Of a stretch of 64,000 nucleotides of DNA, positions 47,212 to 58,677 are shown piece after piece. A program made the translations under genes and the position numbers. How positions within the stretch are numbered: position 1 is the stretch's first letter; every line of letters starts with the position of its first letter. The stretch is from Stictocephala bisonia. Its lineage: Eukaryota > Arthropoda > Insecta > Hemiptera > Membracidae. The notes below the pieces were generated by a model. The model worked only from the letters and a program-made list of their open reading frames with translations, was not told the DNA's origin and made no database searches. The DNA is taken from contig JAQJVL010000248.1 in the NCBI GenBank assembly GCA_035578905.1, positions 91,001 through 155,000 of the forward strand, in the 5' to 3' direction.

Positions 47212-47600
47212 CATACAGAGTGTGGAGGAAAAGTCCATGGGCGGCTTAATAATTTCTGAACGATTATACAGATAAACAATAAAACTTTGTGTATCACTAC
47301 TGCATTCATTAATCTAATTTTTAAAGTAACTACCCTTTTTCCGTCATACCAGGGGGATAGCCCGCAAGGAGCCAGAAGAAAGTCTTAAATGAGAGCGTAG
47401 GTCGAGTAGTACATCAAAAGTCTTTAGTAGTTGAACATAAACCCACAAAACTGGCCTCAAAAAGATTCCTCTTTAAAAAATTACACTCGTTTCAAAGTTT
47501 TCAAAAGTTACAATGAAGGTCCTGTCCTAGACGGTTTAATATTCTTTTGTAGCTCAAGTTGGGACATTTAATATTTGTAAATGCCTACTGGACTTAATAA
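47212..47600 (+). mobile_element. Second, related MITE end, back to back with the first
   Basis: It starts ACAGAGTGTGGAGGAAAAGT, similar to the right end of the preceding MITE but facing the opposite way, so the junction at 47186-47230 is a near-palindrome. Interior segments (GATAGCCCGCAAGGAG; CTGGCCTCAAAAAG) resemble diverged forms of 46885-47010. I did not find its other end, so the right boundary is approximate. Confidence 0.45.
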
Positions 47601-47879
47601 ATAGTTTTTGTTCGAATAGTTGGATGAATAAGAAATAGCTTGATGTTTGACAAGGTATTCGACAAAAATATTAAACGTAAGCATATGTCAAGATGTACAT
47701 CATTTTATAAAGAGGTTACCCACCAAGATTCAATAGGGAATAGTAGTTTTATGGACTATCTTCTAGCACTGATGAAACTGATGTAAATCACTGATGTAAA
47801 TCTACTGTAAAGTAGAGCGTTGTTTTGTTTTAGATAGTAATAATGATGAGAATTATATTTTAACTAAAATATGACAATA

Positions 47880-47965
47880 CAGTGGAGTCCCGGTAATCCG
47901 AAATAACTGGGACCTGAACCAATTTCGGATTACCAAATTTTTCGGATTAAACAGATTTTCCTAAA
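47880..47965 (+). mobile_element. pogo/Tigger-like left end
   Basis: CAGTGGAGTCCCGGTAATCC after a TA is the characteristic terminus of pogo/Tigger-type elements. It includes the typical internal inversion GGTAATCCGAAAT / ATTTCGGATTACC and TTTTTCGGATTA. No matching right end was found nearby, so the element is truncated or badly eroded. Confidence 0.65.
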
Positions 47966-47999
47966 ATTTTAAAATATTAAAATTTAAACAGCACAGAGG

Positions 48000-50035
48000 A
48001 ATACCACAAATGGCACTTAAAAATGTTGATCCAGTACTAAATTGCTGATGTTCAAAGATTTGTTTGGTTGTAGTAAGACACCAAAAAAGATTAGTGGCAA
48101 CAATTAAATAAATTGGAAAAAGTGATAAATGATTTTGTTTTGTATATATTTGAATGCTGTGGTGTTTAATATTTGAATGCTAAAGCTAACTCTGTATCCT
48201 TAGAGGCCTCTCATCAGTGATTTATTTTTCAATATTATAATTTTCTAATATAAGTTATTAATTACTTTTTTATAATAGTATGGGATTTCGTTGTATAAAA
48301 ATTACACGTTTGATTTCAATGTTGTATCATGTGTCAATGGTTTATCTGTTTTAATTGTGTCATTATTTGTGGCTAGTTTGATAGTGAAGTACAAGACAAG
48401 ACATGCATGTAAATCTAAATAGAATTCGAAAAAAGAAATTAGACTATTCTATACAATGTTGTATTACAATTTGAAATAGTTGTTGAGTAATAGTAATTAA
48501 AACTACGTGGATCGTCTACCTGTCCACTGGGTGGAAGTTGGTGAGTTTGGTTATGACCTGACCCTTGTTCCGGGGAGAGACGGAGTCGTCGAGTGTTGGA
48601 TCACCGCGGAAAAATCTGCGTTGGAATTGCTGAGGCCGTAAATCTTTTTTTACCAATGGAAGCGTGAATGACGAGGGTTACTCTGAGGGAGAGTTGAGAG
48701 CGAACACCAGTGACGTAGGTGCTAGGCCGATTCACAGCTGTTCACATGTTGCTGTAGTGTTGAACTGTCCTTTCCGCATGAGCCTGATTGACTAACTGCC
48801 GACTTGGGATGCCAATGAATCAGTCATGTTGTAAACAAATGGTCTACATGGACACCCTCTTTTTATTGGCCGGCGCCCTTGTGACAGCGACAGTCTAGGC
48901 GGAGCCTCACTCTCAACTCTCGGCGAACAGAATTTAGCGTCGAATGACGAGTGCCATTGCTGAGCTGTGTAGGTATATCAATTATTATATTGTAGTTTTT
49001 ATGTTGCATTTTCCTGAGAGTGTACCAATTCAACCAAATTTGAACATGTTTCAAATAGACATAATGTAATTGACGAGTAATCAGTATTTGTGTTTGTATT
49101 TAAGAATATACAATAATCAAATTCGCTAGTTAAAATGTTTTAAAAAAATGCCATTTCATTGGTTATATTTAAAACAATTTCGATCAATAGAGATAACATT
49201 CTTCCTAACTCGCAAAACTTAACGAATATCTAACATTATAGACTAAAAACATTATATCTGTACTCAATTTACTAGAAAAGATGTTATACTTCATTTAAAC
49301 CTAAAGAATGACATTAAATATTCAAACTATAACTGTGAAGCTTTTCACTAAATTCATATATTTTTAGACGTCAATGCTTGTTGGTACTATACTTCACTCT
49401 GATCAACAAATTAAACTATTTAGTTACAAAAAATATTATTTTGTGAACAAACGTTTTCATTCAAATTCTTTTATCTACATATGTCTACTTGTAAGTGAAA
49501 GGCCCTACAAACAAAAATATATATTTTTCGTACATAGCCAGCATTTTTACAATGTTAAATATTTCCCAATGAAGACATGTAAATCAATGATTAAGTATTT
49601 GTTGGTGTTGTTAAATTGTTGGAGATTTTCAACAAATTAACAACTATGGATAAACCAACATCAACTTACAATCAGCCGATAAGTATGATCAGTAACTGTT
49701 TCCTCAAGGTTTTAATTATCATTGATACAAATTTCAGGTTCTTCAGCAACTAGCTTATTATGAAAAGTAATTTTAATAATTTATTTTGAGGTAGTCCTGA
49801 AGTAAAGGCTTAGTCTAACGAATTTGCTTTTTAAAATAATATAGACTAGGGTATATTTGTGGGCTATTTTTAAATTTACGAATAAAATTATTGTATGGTT
49901 AATTTTATTCTACTAACATTAATTTGGAATAATACGTAGCATTTTAAACAGTTTTGTATTTTATGCCAATTTTAACTAACTGCATTAGCTTCGTATTCAT
50001 CTACGTTTCACAAATCCAGTTCCTGCAGCACTTTC
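48000..50035. other. Spacer with a GC-rich block at 48490-48960
   Basis: The GC-rich block contains an inverted pair (GAGAGTTGAGAG / CTCTCAACTCTC), about 240 bp apart, which may be the relic of a foldback element. No gene was recognised in either half. Confidence 0.3.
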
Positions 50036-50040
50036 AGCAC

Positions 50041-50496
50041 TATAGGCTAAGACAAGCTGAGTTGAGGCAGCCGAAGGTCTAATTTAGTTCAAGGCACACG
50101 CTAGTTAAAATTTGAACTTTTAGTACTTGAAATTAATGTAATTTCAATTATCGTTATCAATGGATATTAATCGACTTTTAATACATGTTAGTTTTTGAGC
50201 AAAATTGATCAGACAATTTTAAGGGTTTCTGTAAACGAACGCTAAAAAAATATTGTTAGGTCTTAAACACTTAAAATTGCCTGATTAATATGGGACAAAA
50301 CTGAATTATATAACAAAATCAATAAGAATACATTGATAAAAATAATTATTAATTACAATGTCTAGTACTGAAAGTTAAAATTTTAACTACCATGTACATT
50401 TAACCTTGACTAATTTGTTTACGACAGGGGGGCGGAAGACGGCCAGGTAGGTAATTAGACCTTCGGCTGCCTCAACGTAGCTTGACTTAGCCTATA
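50041..50496. mobile_element. Small TIR/foldback element (456 bp)
   Basis: The ends TATAGGCTAAGACAAGCTGA and, read inward from the right, TATAGGCTAAGTCAAGCTAC continue with GAGGCAGCCGAAGGTCTAAT on both sides. A second inverted block lies inside (AGTTAAAATTTGAACTTTT / AAAGTTAAAATTTTAACT), so the arms reach about 100 bp or more. There is no coding sequence, and the flanks are too AT-rich to call a target duplication. Confidence 0.82.
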
Positions 50497-50566
50497 GACC
50501 CAGAGCTGTCAACCTGCCAAACCCTTGACAGGTTGTTTTCGCGGCGATCGGGACAAACCAATTACC

Positions 50567-50770
50567 GGTGTGGTGGTTCAGTGGCTAAGGATTCGTAATG
50601 CGGAAGGCAAGTTCTAAGGTTCGAATCTTCCATTGAGCTAACGGTTTGTACTGCACTCGATGGAAAAAGTTCACTTACAGGTCTGCAGGCTCATGTGAGC
50701 TGGCAAGTGAAATTCGAGGGAAAAAATACTTGGTGACTGCAACACTGACCTTTTAAAGAAAAGTTGGTGA
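50567..50770 (+). mobile_element. tRNA-derived SINE
   Basis: A box A (TGGTTCAGTGG, 50574-50584) is followed 44 bp later by a good box B (GGTTCGAATCT, 50618-50628), as in a tRNA. The 5' edge GGTGTGG has no complementary partner after box B, so there is no acceptor stem and this is not a functional tRNA. Unrelated sequence continues for about 130 bp, as in a SINE body. The 3' end is not marked by poly(A), so the right boundary is approximate. Confidence 0.7.
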
Positions 50771-50774
50771 GTTT

Positions 50775-51285
50775 GAGTATTAGAAACGACTCTAAAACGA
50801 TTGGTGAGTTCTTTAATTTAAAACTTCTGGTTAAATTAATTGAGTAATCCACACGCCTTTTAAATATTTAAAATTGTTACTTTGTTTTTCTGGTTAAGAG
50901 TAACAATTAGACAGGCTGAAGGGCGAGTCACGGAGGCCAGAGGGCCAATCAACAACTTTCATTACTACAAACCGTGGGTTTCATTCATACCATCCCTGTT
51001 CGGTCAATGACCGTAATACGAGCACTAATCCATTTACGGTCAGATTTATTTTACGTCAGCAATAGCCAACATAACACGGCCTATTTATTTACTTATCTGC
51101 TAGCCGAGTTGGTTTTTTTAGCAAGCAAATAACAGTGCGACTTCGAACTGGTTTGGAAAACTCAGATGGAATTATACTCGTAGCAATTTGCACTCTTAAT
51201 TGTAGAAGAGCTTTAAACGTGAAATGTGGATGAAAATGACTTAGATAACCCAAGACAATATTTTGTTCAATTCTTAATTTAAAAC
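50775..51285. other. Spacer, nothing recognised
   Basis: No coding or repeat structure was identified. Confidence 0.3.
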
Positions 51286-51289
51286 GTTT

Positions 51290-51540
51290 GGTGGTACGTG
51301 TATAGGATTACCACTGTACGTGTAAAGGTGGGCGAACAGGTATCTCTGTGCGTATGGGTGGGTCAATACCAACGTATATATAATCAATAAGAAGGCCTGT
51401 TTTATTCACTCTGTTTGGTGTAGTATACCACCGTACTTGTGGGTGGGTGGGTCAATATCACTGTACTTACGGTGTATTAAACGATACAATACCGCAGTAC
51501 GTGTTTGGGTGGGTGGGCAAGTAACTGCCAATGGTTGAAC
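51290..51540 (+). repeat. Diverged GTGGGTGGGTCAATA minisatellite
   Basis: Loose units with GTACGTGT, TATGGGTGGGTCAATACC and TACTTGTGGGTGGGTGGG belong to the same family as the sequences at 28975-29115 and 53575-53665. Confidence 0.75.
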
Positions 51541-51544
51541 AAAA

Positions 51545-51895
51545 GTGATTAGGTGTTGATGTATGTGAGTGATAGAGTTAATGTGGAAATGGATTAAAGA
51601 GTTGAATAATTCTTAGACTGAAACACATAAAAATAACTTTAGGATGTTTTTGTATAGTAACTGAAATATTCTTTAAACAGCGTGCAACCATTATACTAAA
51701 GCATTACATAAAGTATTACCATTATACTATAAGGGTAATCAAGCACTTTCTTGTCACCTCTGAAAATACGATTTCTTGTTGAAAAAGTGTTGAAATATTT
51801 GTTGAGTTGACTGATATCAACCGCGTAAAACACGTAAAAAAAATCGAAAATCTAATAACTGATAGGATAAAAAAACAACTAAAAAATCATTATTT
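51545..51895. other. AT-rich spacer
   Basis: Nothing was recognised. Confidence 0.3.
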
Positions 51896-51899
51896 TCAA

Positions 51900-52410
51900 C
51901 AGTTATTTTTATTTTACATGTTTTTATGCTGAACACAAATATATAATTGATTTTTCGATAAAATTATTTTTTTGGTCTCTAAAATACACTTTTTACTTTT
52001 ACATTTAAACACTTAATGTTAAAACTCTCAAAACTACACTTTTTAATACATTGACCAAACATAACCTAAATTATCCTAATTGTCTATTTACTCAACACCA
52101 ATTTGTAATTTGCGTTACGTTCGTGTGCGTTAAATCCTCCGGGACAGCCTGCCAGCCGTCCTTCCGGCGTGAATATAGGTGAATTCGGTTTTAGTGGTTA
52201 ACTTTCAGTGTTTTTAACGATCACGTAATGGCCGGTTATAGCGATTCACCGGAAAATAATTTTCCGTTATATCTCGAGAAGTGAAATTTGTATGGGCCAA
52301 AATAGTTTTGACATTCGTATTCAGCGCAAAAACAAATCAAATTAAAAAGTATATGATGACGATATCATTTAAATTAACGGAAATACTCCTGTCAAAAATT
52401 CTAAAATTTG
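51900..52410 (+). repeat. Dispersed repeat, copy B (inverted relative to 29.8-30.3 kb)
   Basis: Homologous to the complement of 29840-30320. Landmarks are AATAATTTTAT, TAAATAGACAATTAGG in complement, GATCACGTAATGG and ATTCGTATTCAGCGCAAA. A further short match exists at about 19735-19775. Confidence 0.75.
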
Positions 52411-53030
52411 TTTCGTCGTTTTTTCGAATTTTTCGGTAAAATGCGTGATTTCCTAGGAATAAAAAGGATAGGCCTATCTCGTAAAAACCAATGCTTGACC
52501 CATTTCAGGCACAGTATTTAAATGTTGTTGAGATGTATCAAATTCTGCTAAAAAATGAAATTAACCTCGTAGTAGTCAAAACAAAGTGCATATAGTCATC
52601 TGAAATCTGCGACGGGTCAGTAATAATAAAACGTGTTGGCCTGGCGAGTTTGTGAATGATGATGTAGGCTATAACGTGTCGTGGTGAGATCGATTGGCCA
52701 AACAAGCCATCAGTCAACATGTCGACGGCCACAGATTGAGATGTTACCTCTGCACAAAGCTGAACGACCGATTAAGCAAATTTACTATCTCGGACACGCG
52801 AAAAATCGCTTCCCGGCTGGTTCCATTACATTACCCGTGTGTGCCATGCATGATGGCATGTAATGATTGTAATGACAATTCAATGTATGACCTTCTTTAA
52901 ATATATTGGTGTCAGTGAAACCGGACTTAATATTATATTTAAAATAAAATTGTTTGCGTTTTTATCGCTTATAAGTTTAGAATAGACTGGTGTTTTTGTT
53001 TACTGAGTTTCTTAGACAACCCCTGAATGA
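52411..53030. other. Spacer with a cysteine-rich open frame (52688-52900, plus)
   Basis: The plus-strand frame encodes DRLAKQAISQHVDGHRLRC with paired cysteines CYLC, CVPC and CNDC, ending at a stop near 52900. It is open only after an AG at 52687-52688 and is short. It could be a terminal exon or chance; no family was recognised. Confidence 0.2.
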
Positions 53031-53038
53031 ATTTAAAG

Positions 53039-53334
53039 CAGGGATACTCACTACGCAACCCCCGGACCGAAGGCGGCCCTTAACACAATTTTTGCGGCCC
53101 TTAAAAGTTTTTAGAACTGCAATGATTTATTACAGTGACAACCGTTTTAGTATTTTTATAAGCCAACAAATAATGCTCAGAATGGTTCGTCTTTATTATA
53201 ATGCACTAAATACTAAATTAATAGCAGAAACAGATGGAATGCAAGCTAGAAAAAATATTTAAAAAATATGTATATGTACTTGCGGCCCTTAGATTATTTT
53301 GTTTAAAGGAATAAGGCTCTAGTGAGGAACCCTG
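53039..53334. mobile_element. hAT-type non-autonomous element with perfect 8-bp TSD
   Basis: The TIRs are CAGGGATACTCAC and its inverted mate GTGAGGAACCCTG (11 of 13 positions match). The element is bordered by identical ATTTAAAG at 53031-53038 and 53335-53342. An 8-bp duplication and CAGGG termini are hallmarks of the hAT superfamily, and the internal GCGGCCC motifs near both ends fit many hAT elements. At 296 bp it has no transposase. The perfect duplication suggests it is relatively young. Confidence 0.92.
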
Positions 53335-53574
53335 ATTTAAAGGAAGGTTTTTGCTATTCTAGGCAATTTTGTGTATGATGAAATGTTAAAACCCGATTTT
53401 GAACGTACGCTTTAAGGTTGTAACAAAATTGATCTTAGTTATTAAGGTCAAGCAGCCTATTGGAACTTTTGGATGCTTTTATTTACGTCTAAAACAACTT
53501 TACAAATCAGCAGCTTATTTACAATTTTTACTTTTAATTCATTATTACTTCCGGTGAAAGTATGAAAGTAAACC

Positions 53575-53665
53575 GACCCATCGTACACGTAAATTGGTGA
53601 GAACTTATCCACCCACCCATACACGTATGGGTGTTGGTATCGGTGGGTGGGTGGGTCATTACCAC
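53575..53665. repeat. GTGGGTGGG minisatellite relic
   Basis: CCACCCACCCATACACGTAT is followed by GGTGGGTGGGTGGGTCATTA, two short runs in opposite orientation, related to 51290-51540. Confidence 0.7.
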
Positions 53666-53776
53666 TCCAAGAGTATTTCGACACCATTATGCGTAATATA
53701 AGTATGGAACCAACCAGCTTCACTTCTTTTTAATGTGTCCAGATAAAAAATTTGGTGATGTAGAATAAAAAAAATC

Positions 53777-54494
53777 TTTTTATGTAGAATGTATTTTTTT
53801 CAATCTAGAGGAGAGGTTCCGTGTAGGATATCTTAAAAATGTGTAACATATGGCTATTACAGTATGCCAATTATTTAAAAACCTATTTTTTTCTGAGTAA
53901 GACGCTGCAAGTTTCAGGTCAAAAGAACCACCCTATACGAAATGGCGACTGGTTAACTTTGAGCAGTGATACTTGAGTGGGAATTCGACATGTAACAGCC
54001 ATTATTGAAGATAGCACTTGATTTAAAAAATGGAAAATTATCTCAAAAATATATTAACACAACACTAAAAATAACTTATCAATAGACTACAGTTAAAATA
54101 AAAATAAATAAACGAAAATACACGGGCCCTTGGAAATCCACATCTTAATTTAAAAAGAATTCACAAATATTTTTTTAATTTTTAACTTTAGTCTATTGAT
54201 AAGTTATTGCATCAATAATACCTTTTAGAGATAATTTTCCATTTATCTAGTCAAGTATCATAACTGAATCATACATCACATTGAATTCCCAAACATCACT
54301 GCTTAGAAAAGTCAACCAGTCACTATTTCTGATAGTCACCAGACCTTTCGACTTGAAACTTGCGGTGTCTTACTCGAAAAATGTAGGCTTTAAAATAATA
54401 GGCATGTTAGCGTAGACTTTCGTAGACTATTTAAAAGATTTCTTCCATAGACCTTCCTCTAGGTTGAAAAAAATACATTATACATCAAAAGAAA
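53777..54494. mobile_element. Foldback element (about 718 bp)
   Basis: The two halves are imperfect inverted repeats of about 330 bp that meet near 54140. Outer ends: GTAGAATGTATTTTTTTCAA (left) against TTGAAAAAAATACATTATAC (right). Inner blocks: GACTGGTTAACTTTGAGCAG against CTGCTTAGAAAAGTCAACC, and ACTTATCAATAGACTA against TAGTCTATTGATAAGT. No coding capacity, and no clear duplication is readable in the AT-rich flanks. Confidence 0.82.
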
Positions 54495-54499
54495 AGAAG

Positions 54500-55420
54500 C
54501 AAACGTTCTACAACCATGTACTAAATCTAAGTTTTTACCTGGATGCATTCAAAAGAACTGAATGTGGTTCCATACTTTTTCAAACCATCTAAATTAAAAA
54601 TAAGTTCGAATGATAACAAATGAAAATGCTTATTTTGATTTACTTTTAAGTTAAGGATTTAGGTTAGGTTTGGTATTCAGATATTAGGTTCAGATTAGAA
54701 GATGGTTTTTTTAAATTGTTTATATTGTATTCGTCTGTTTTTCATTAGTCTTCTGTTTTTATTGGTGAGGACTCTTTAATTGTAATTGACTATGAGGTAA
54801 ATTATGGGGGTTTGGAGTTGCAGTCCTCAACAAGAGAAGCCTGTGTAAGTAATTTTTGTTTTAAATTATCATTATACCAGTGATGGTATAATGATAAAAT
54901 GAAATTAATAAAACAATAAATAATTTAAAAATAGAAAAGTGGTACTACTCCAGTCACTTTGGACTGTCCAAGATGATTCTCGGTGAGGCCAGTGAAATTA
55001 GTAAACAATGTCTTCTATTTCAGTCGCAGCAAATATACGCAAGCAGTTGGTGTGTGCGAAATTGTTAAAGACAGATCAAGCTTACACGATTTCCAATGTA
55101 ACATAGATCACGACTGAAATTGTTTATACGGAGGCATCTAAACTACAACTGACTTGGGATGATAAAACAGGCTCGTCTCGCTCTTATCTGTCTATTCTCT
55201 TAAGTAGTCCAGAAACTTTATGAATTTTCTCCGTTTGTTTATATCATAGAAATATTCCATCCACTTAGATACATTTAATAATGTTTAAAGTATCAAAAAC
55301 TTTTACTATATTGAAAAATATTGAAATAATGTCGGCCACCTTAAATTCTTATTTAACTTATGTAATGTTTTCAGTAAAAATATTTTAGACAAAACAATTT
55401 CCAACTTTATACCATTTACT
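54500..55420. other. Spacer, nothing recognised
   Basis: No gene or element was identified. Confidence 0.3.
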
Positions 55421-55423
55421 GAA

Positions 55424-55827
55424 TGTTACGGCGTATGTATGCCGCGGTAAGCCAATTCGGAAACGGGTAAATAGTAATTAATGAAACAAAATGAGATGTG
55501 ATCACTGTGTTTATTGATATTGAAGTTAATGGTATGAACTATTGAAACTGTGACAAAACTTGAGATTAAAGTAAAATGTAACTGATCTAAATAAACTGTA
55601 AATGTATCTAATCTATATGTAACGAATCTAAATGTATCGAATCAATATGAGCTCGTGGCTACAACACTGCAAGAGTGGGTGAGGCGCTACGCGAGACTGA
55701 CTGCCAGAGGGCCGAGGGGTGACGGCTCGAACCTACCCCCACCCCTACAGTAGAAATCAGTCTCGAACACTGAATCTCCTGACTTGACTACAGAGCGCTC
55801 CAACAAGGGCTGGAACTACGCGTGGGT
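55424..55827 (-). other. GC-rich block, possible LTR remnant
   Basis: On the minus strand a GC-rich part is followed by AATAAACACAG and then an end reading CGCCGTAACA at 55424; on the plus strand this edge is TGTTACGGCG. That resembles the R-U5 end of an LTR (TG...CA with a poly(A) signal). I could not find the opposite LTR boundary or a target duplication, so this is tentative. Confidence 0.25.
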
Positions 55828-55831
55828 TTAA

Positions 55832-56428
55832 GGTGGTGCAATCGGTTTTCGGTGAGTTAATTATTTCCCAATTTTGTAATGAAAATTAGTTAATGTACCT
55901 CCCTTAGGCAGGAAAAATATACATAACAATTATTTAACCATTACGTTAGAACTTTTGGCCTTTTGAAGAGTTGAATTTAGCTGATTTTAAATCAGTGTTA
56001 AGACAAACCCGTTCAAATTATACATTACATTTTTTATAACTATGTTTTTTACACATAACTGAAGGGATTAAGATGTTTTTTATTTTTTTAAATATACACT
56101 TATTTATTAATTTAAAGAAAAAAAGGATATTTTTCACCATTAAACTTATAAATATTTTTACATTTTTTAAAAATTAAAAACATCTTAATAATCCCTTCAG
56201 TTATATGTAAAAAACATAGCTATAAAAAATTAAATGTATAATTTGAACGGGTTTGTCTTAACGCTGATTTAAAATTAGCTAAATTCAATTCTTCAAAAGG
56301 CCAAAAGTTCTAACGTAGTGGTTAAAAAATTGTATATATATTTTTCCTGTCTGGAGGAAAGTTATATTAACTATTTTTGATTGTAAAATTGGAAAATAAT
56401 TAACTCACTGAAAACCGATTGCACAATC
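55832..56428. mobile_element. Palindromic TTAA element (597 bp)
   Basis: The ends GGTGGTGCAATCGG and its inverted mate CCGATTGCACAATC sit directly inside TTAA copies at 55828-55831 and 56429-56432. The arms are about 260 bp each, meet near 56130 and include AACTTTTGGCCTTTTGAAGA and its complement. The TTAA duplication suggests a piggyBac-superfamily non-autonomous element, although its TIR differs from that at 8921-11869. Confidence 0.87.
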
Positions 56429-56434
56429 TTAACA

Positions 56435-57300
56435 TGTTATTACCAATAACATGACGATATTAACCAGCTATAACCATGGCAACGCATTAACGCGTCCATG
56501 GTTGTCACATTTCAGTTCTTTATCTGTAGCTTTTTTATTGACAAATTTTTTGAATATGAGAATTAATGTTTAAGTAAATATTTTATGATCGTGGATTTTT
56601 CATAATGTTTATACATGTTTAAACATTGTCATACACATTTTTATTTTTCATCGTTATAAATTGCTATAGATGACCAGGCACAGTGTGCTATATTGGCAAC
56701 ACCGCACGACATAGCTTTACAGCGCCGCTAAGCGCGCTCATGTCAAGTCGAGAGATTCGTTAAATCGAATATAGCACCAAACAGTTATTGTCATTTTTAG
56801 TAGTACACCTTGTAGAGTTCATTAAAATAGGAACTCACATTAAATTACACGAAGTCAAGGGCTGAATATCGAGGTTATTGGTATCTTCAACAAATTGGAA
56901 TCTGTTTCAGTATATTTAACGTTTTAAGTTAAATTTGTACAAAGTTTTCTTGTTTGAAATATAACAAACAGCTAAGTAAAATTAACAATCTATCTAAAAG
57001 AATTTGAAGTTTGGTATTGACGAAAAGGAGCTCGGCTGGCTCCGAATAAATTTTAAACGCTTATAACATCACCATTTCAACTACTCACGACTAAAAAACC
57101 ATTTCAGGTACAAATTACATTTCATAACTGCAATTCCAATAAGCAATTTTGGGGACTTGAACATATTGACTGTGTATGTTTTTATTAATTTATAGCCAAA
57201 ATGTATCAACCATGATAATCTTTACAGATTCCTGTCATGTGTTGGTGCGAGGACACAGTAAGGAATTAAAATGGTAATGGAATAGTCAAAAGTATTTGAA
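56435..57300. other. Spacer, nothing firmly recognised
   Basis: A short GC-rich patch at 56675-56760 (TTGGCAACACCGCACGAC) may be an eroded repeat. No gene was seen. Confidence 0.3.
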
Positions 57301-57302
57301 TG

Positions 57303-58300
57303 GTGTTCGATCGAAAATTAATTTAGAAAATTTTTGAATGAAATTATTAGTATTCATGTAAATAATAAATGTGTTACGGAAAAAATTCTAAACAAAATTC
57401 TTTGTGGAGATATGGCTGCCCAAAGTGACTAATTTGGCCTTTTTGTTGCATAACTCATGAACAAACCGTGTGATACAATTTATTAACATTTCGAGAATAT
57501 AGTGAACAAAAAGTACTAGTCAACTTAGTATATAGTAAAAATATGAATAAGTGTTACCAATTATTTTTCTATAAATAATGTTTGTTCAAATTTGACTTGA
57601 AATTTGTACAATTATCTTTGGCTAAAAAAGTAGATTAATAATATATATAAAATTAAATACTAGAGTTTACTATAAATGAGGGAGTTATTCCATCTGTCAA
57701 ATTTGCGGAGCTTGGCAGGCGGGGGCTATGAGGAGGAGAGAGGGGAGGGGAATACGTTACTTGTTCGTTAGTGAGTCAGGATCTTTACTACTCTTAGCGG
57801 CATTTGCGATACAATCTATAATAAAATTCCTTAGCGCGCTAAACTGGGCGCCTGGATGAACACCCTTAAACCGAGTTAGAAGTGATGGCTGTATCCACTA
57901 GTGGAGGACGTAAAATAATACACACAGCTGTGGTGTGTGAGTTGAACTTATTACAATTATCTGTTTACGTAACGAAAAATAATCATAAAGTGAGTATTGA
58001 GTACTTACTGTTGAATGTCTGACTACACTGAATGTTGTGTCTATAGTAAAAAAACTTACATACATCTATAAATTTATAAATATAAAAGCCAAATACCATC
58101 CTATGACTGGTCTCAGTTTTTAAAAAGTGTAAGGCTTCAAACCATGAAATTTTGCAAAACACTCTTTGTAAGCTCCAGATGCGTACTAAGAAAGGATGTT
58201 TAAACATTTTATAAGTTTGCATATTACGTGTTGGTAGTAATACAAAAGAAGTTTGTCTTTCTTTTAAGAAATAATATGTTGCCATTTTTCTTTATCTATT
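57303..58300 (+). repeat. 1-kb dispersed repeat, copy 2
   Basis: Homologous along its length to 30945-31970. Relative to copy 1 it has a short AT tract near 57645 and a small insertion (GCCTGGATGAACA) near 57851. Confidence 0.88.
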
Positions 58301-58350
58301 ATAAAATTCCTTAGAGTGGTAAACTGGGCGCCCGGACGAACACCCATGAA
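58299..58350 (+). repeat. Duplicated internal segment of the 1-kb repeat
   Basis: ATAAAATTCCTTAGAGTGGT and then AAACTGGGCGCCCGGACGAA repeat the internal part at 57820-57867. It is joined directly to the end of copy 2, so a second partial copy or a local tandem duplication abuts it. Confidence 0.75.
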
Positions 58351-58432
58351 CAACATAGTCTTGTTGTTATTGAAAGACTATGAATGGAGTGGTCTGTGAG
58401 TACCTACTAGCAATGAATACAAATATATCTAT

Positions 58433-58468
58433 TTATACTATATATATATAAATATATATATAGTATAA
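58433..58468. repeat. 36-bp near-perfect AT palindrome
   Basis: TTATACTATATATATATA is followed by its near-exact reverse complement, with one mismatch at the centre. It would extrude readily as a hairpin. Confidence 0.85.
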
Positions 58469-58677
58469 TTTATTATTTGGAAGGCAAACACTTTTTGGAA
58501 ATATAAATTAACTAATAATTGTCGATGAACCAATTTAGATCAATTATTCAGTAAAGTAACATTTTATTGAAAGTACTTATACCAAATTAAAGACTTTTCC
58601 TTTTAACTGTTGACTAGACATTTGAAATATACTGAAAATTTTGTATTTTTAAGACGTGCCCAGTGTTACATAGGCTG

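Noticed and set aside
50567..50640. Functional tRNA gene
   Set aside because: Boxes A and B are well spaced, but there is no acceptor stem and the arms do not fold. A SINE fits better.
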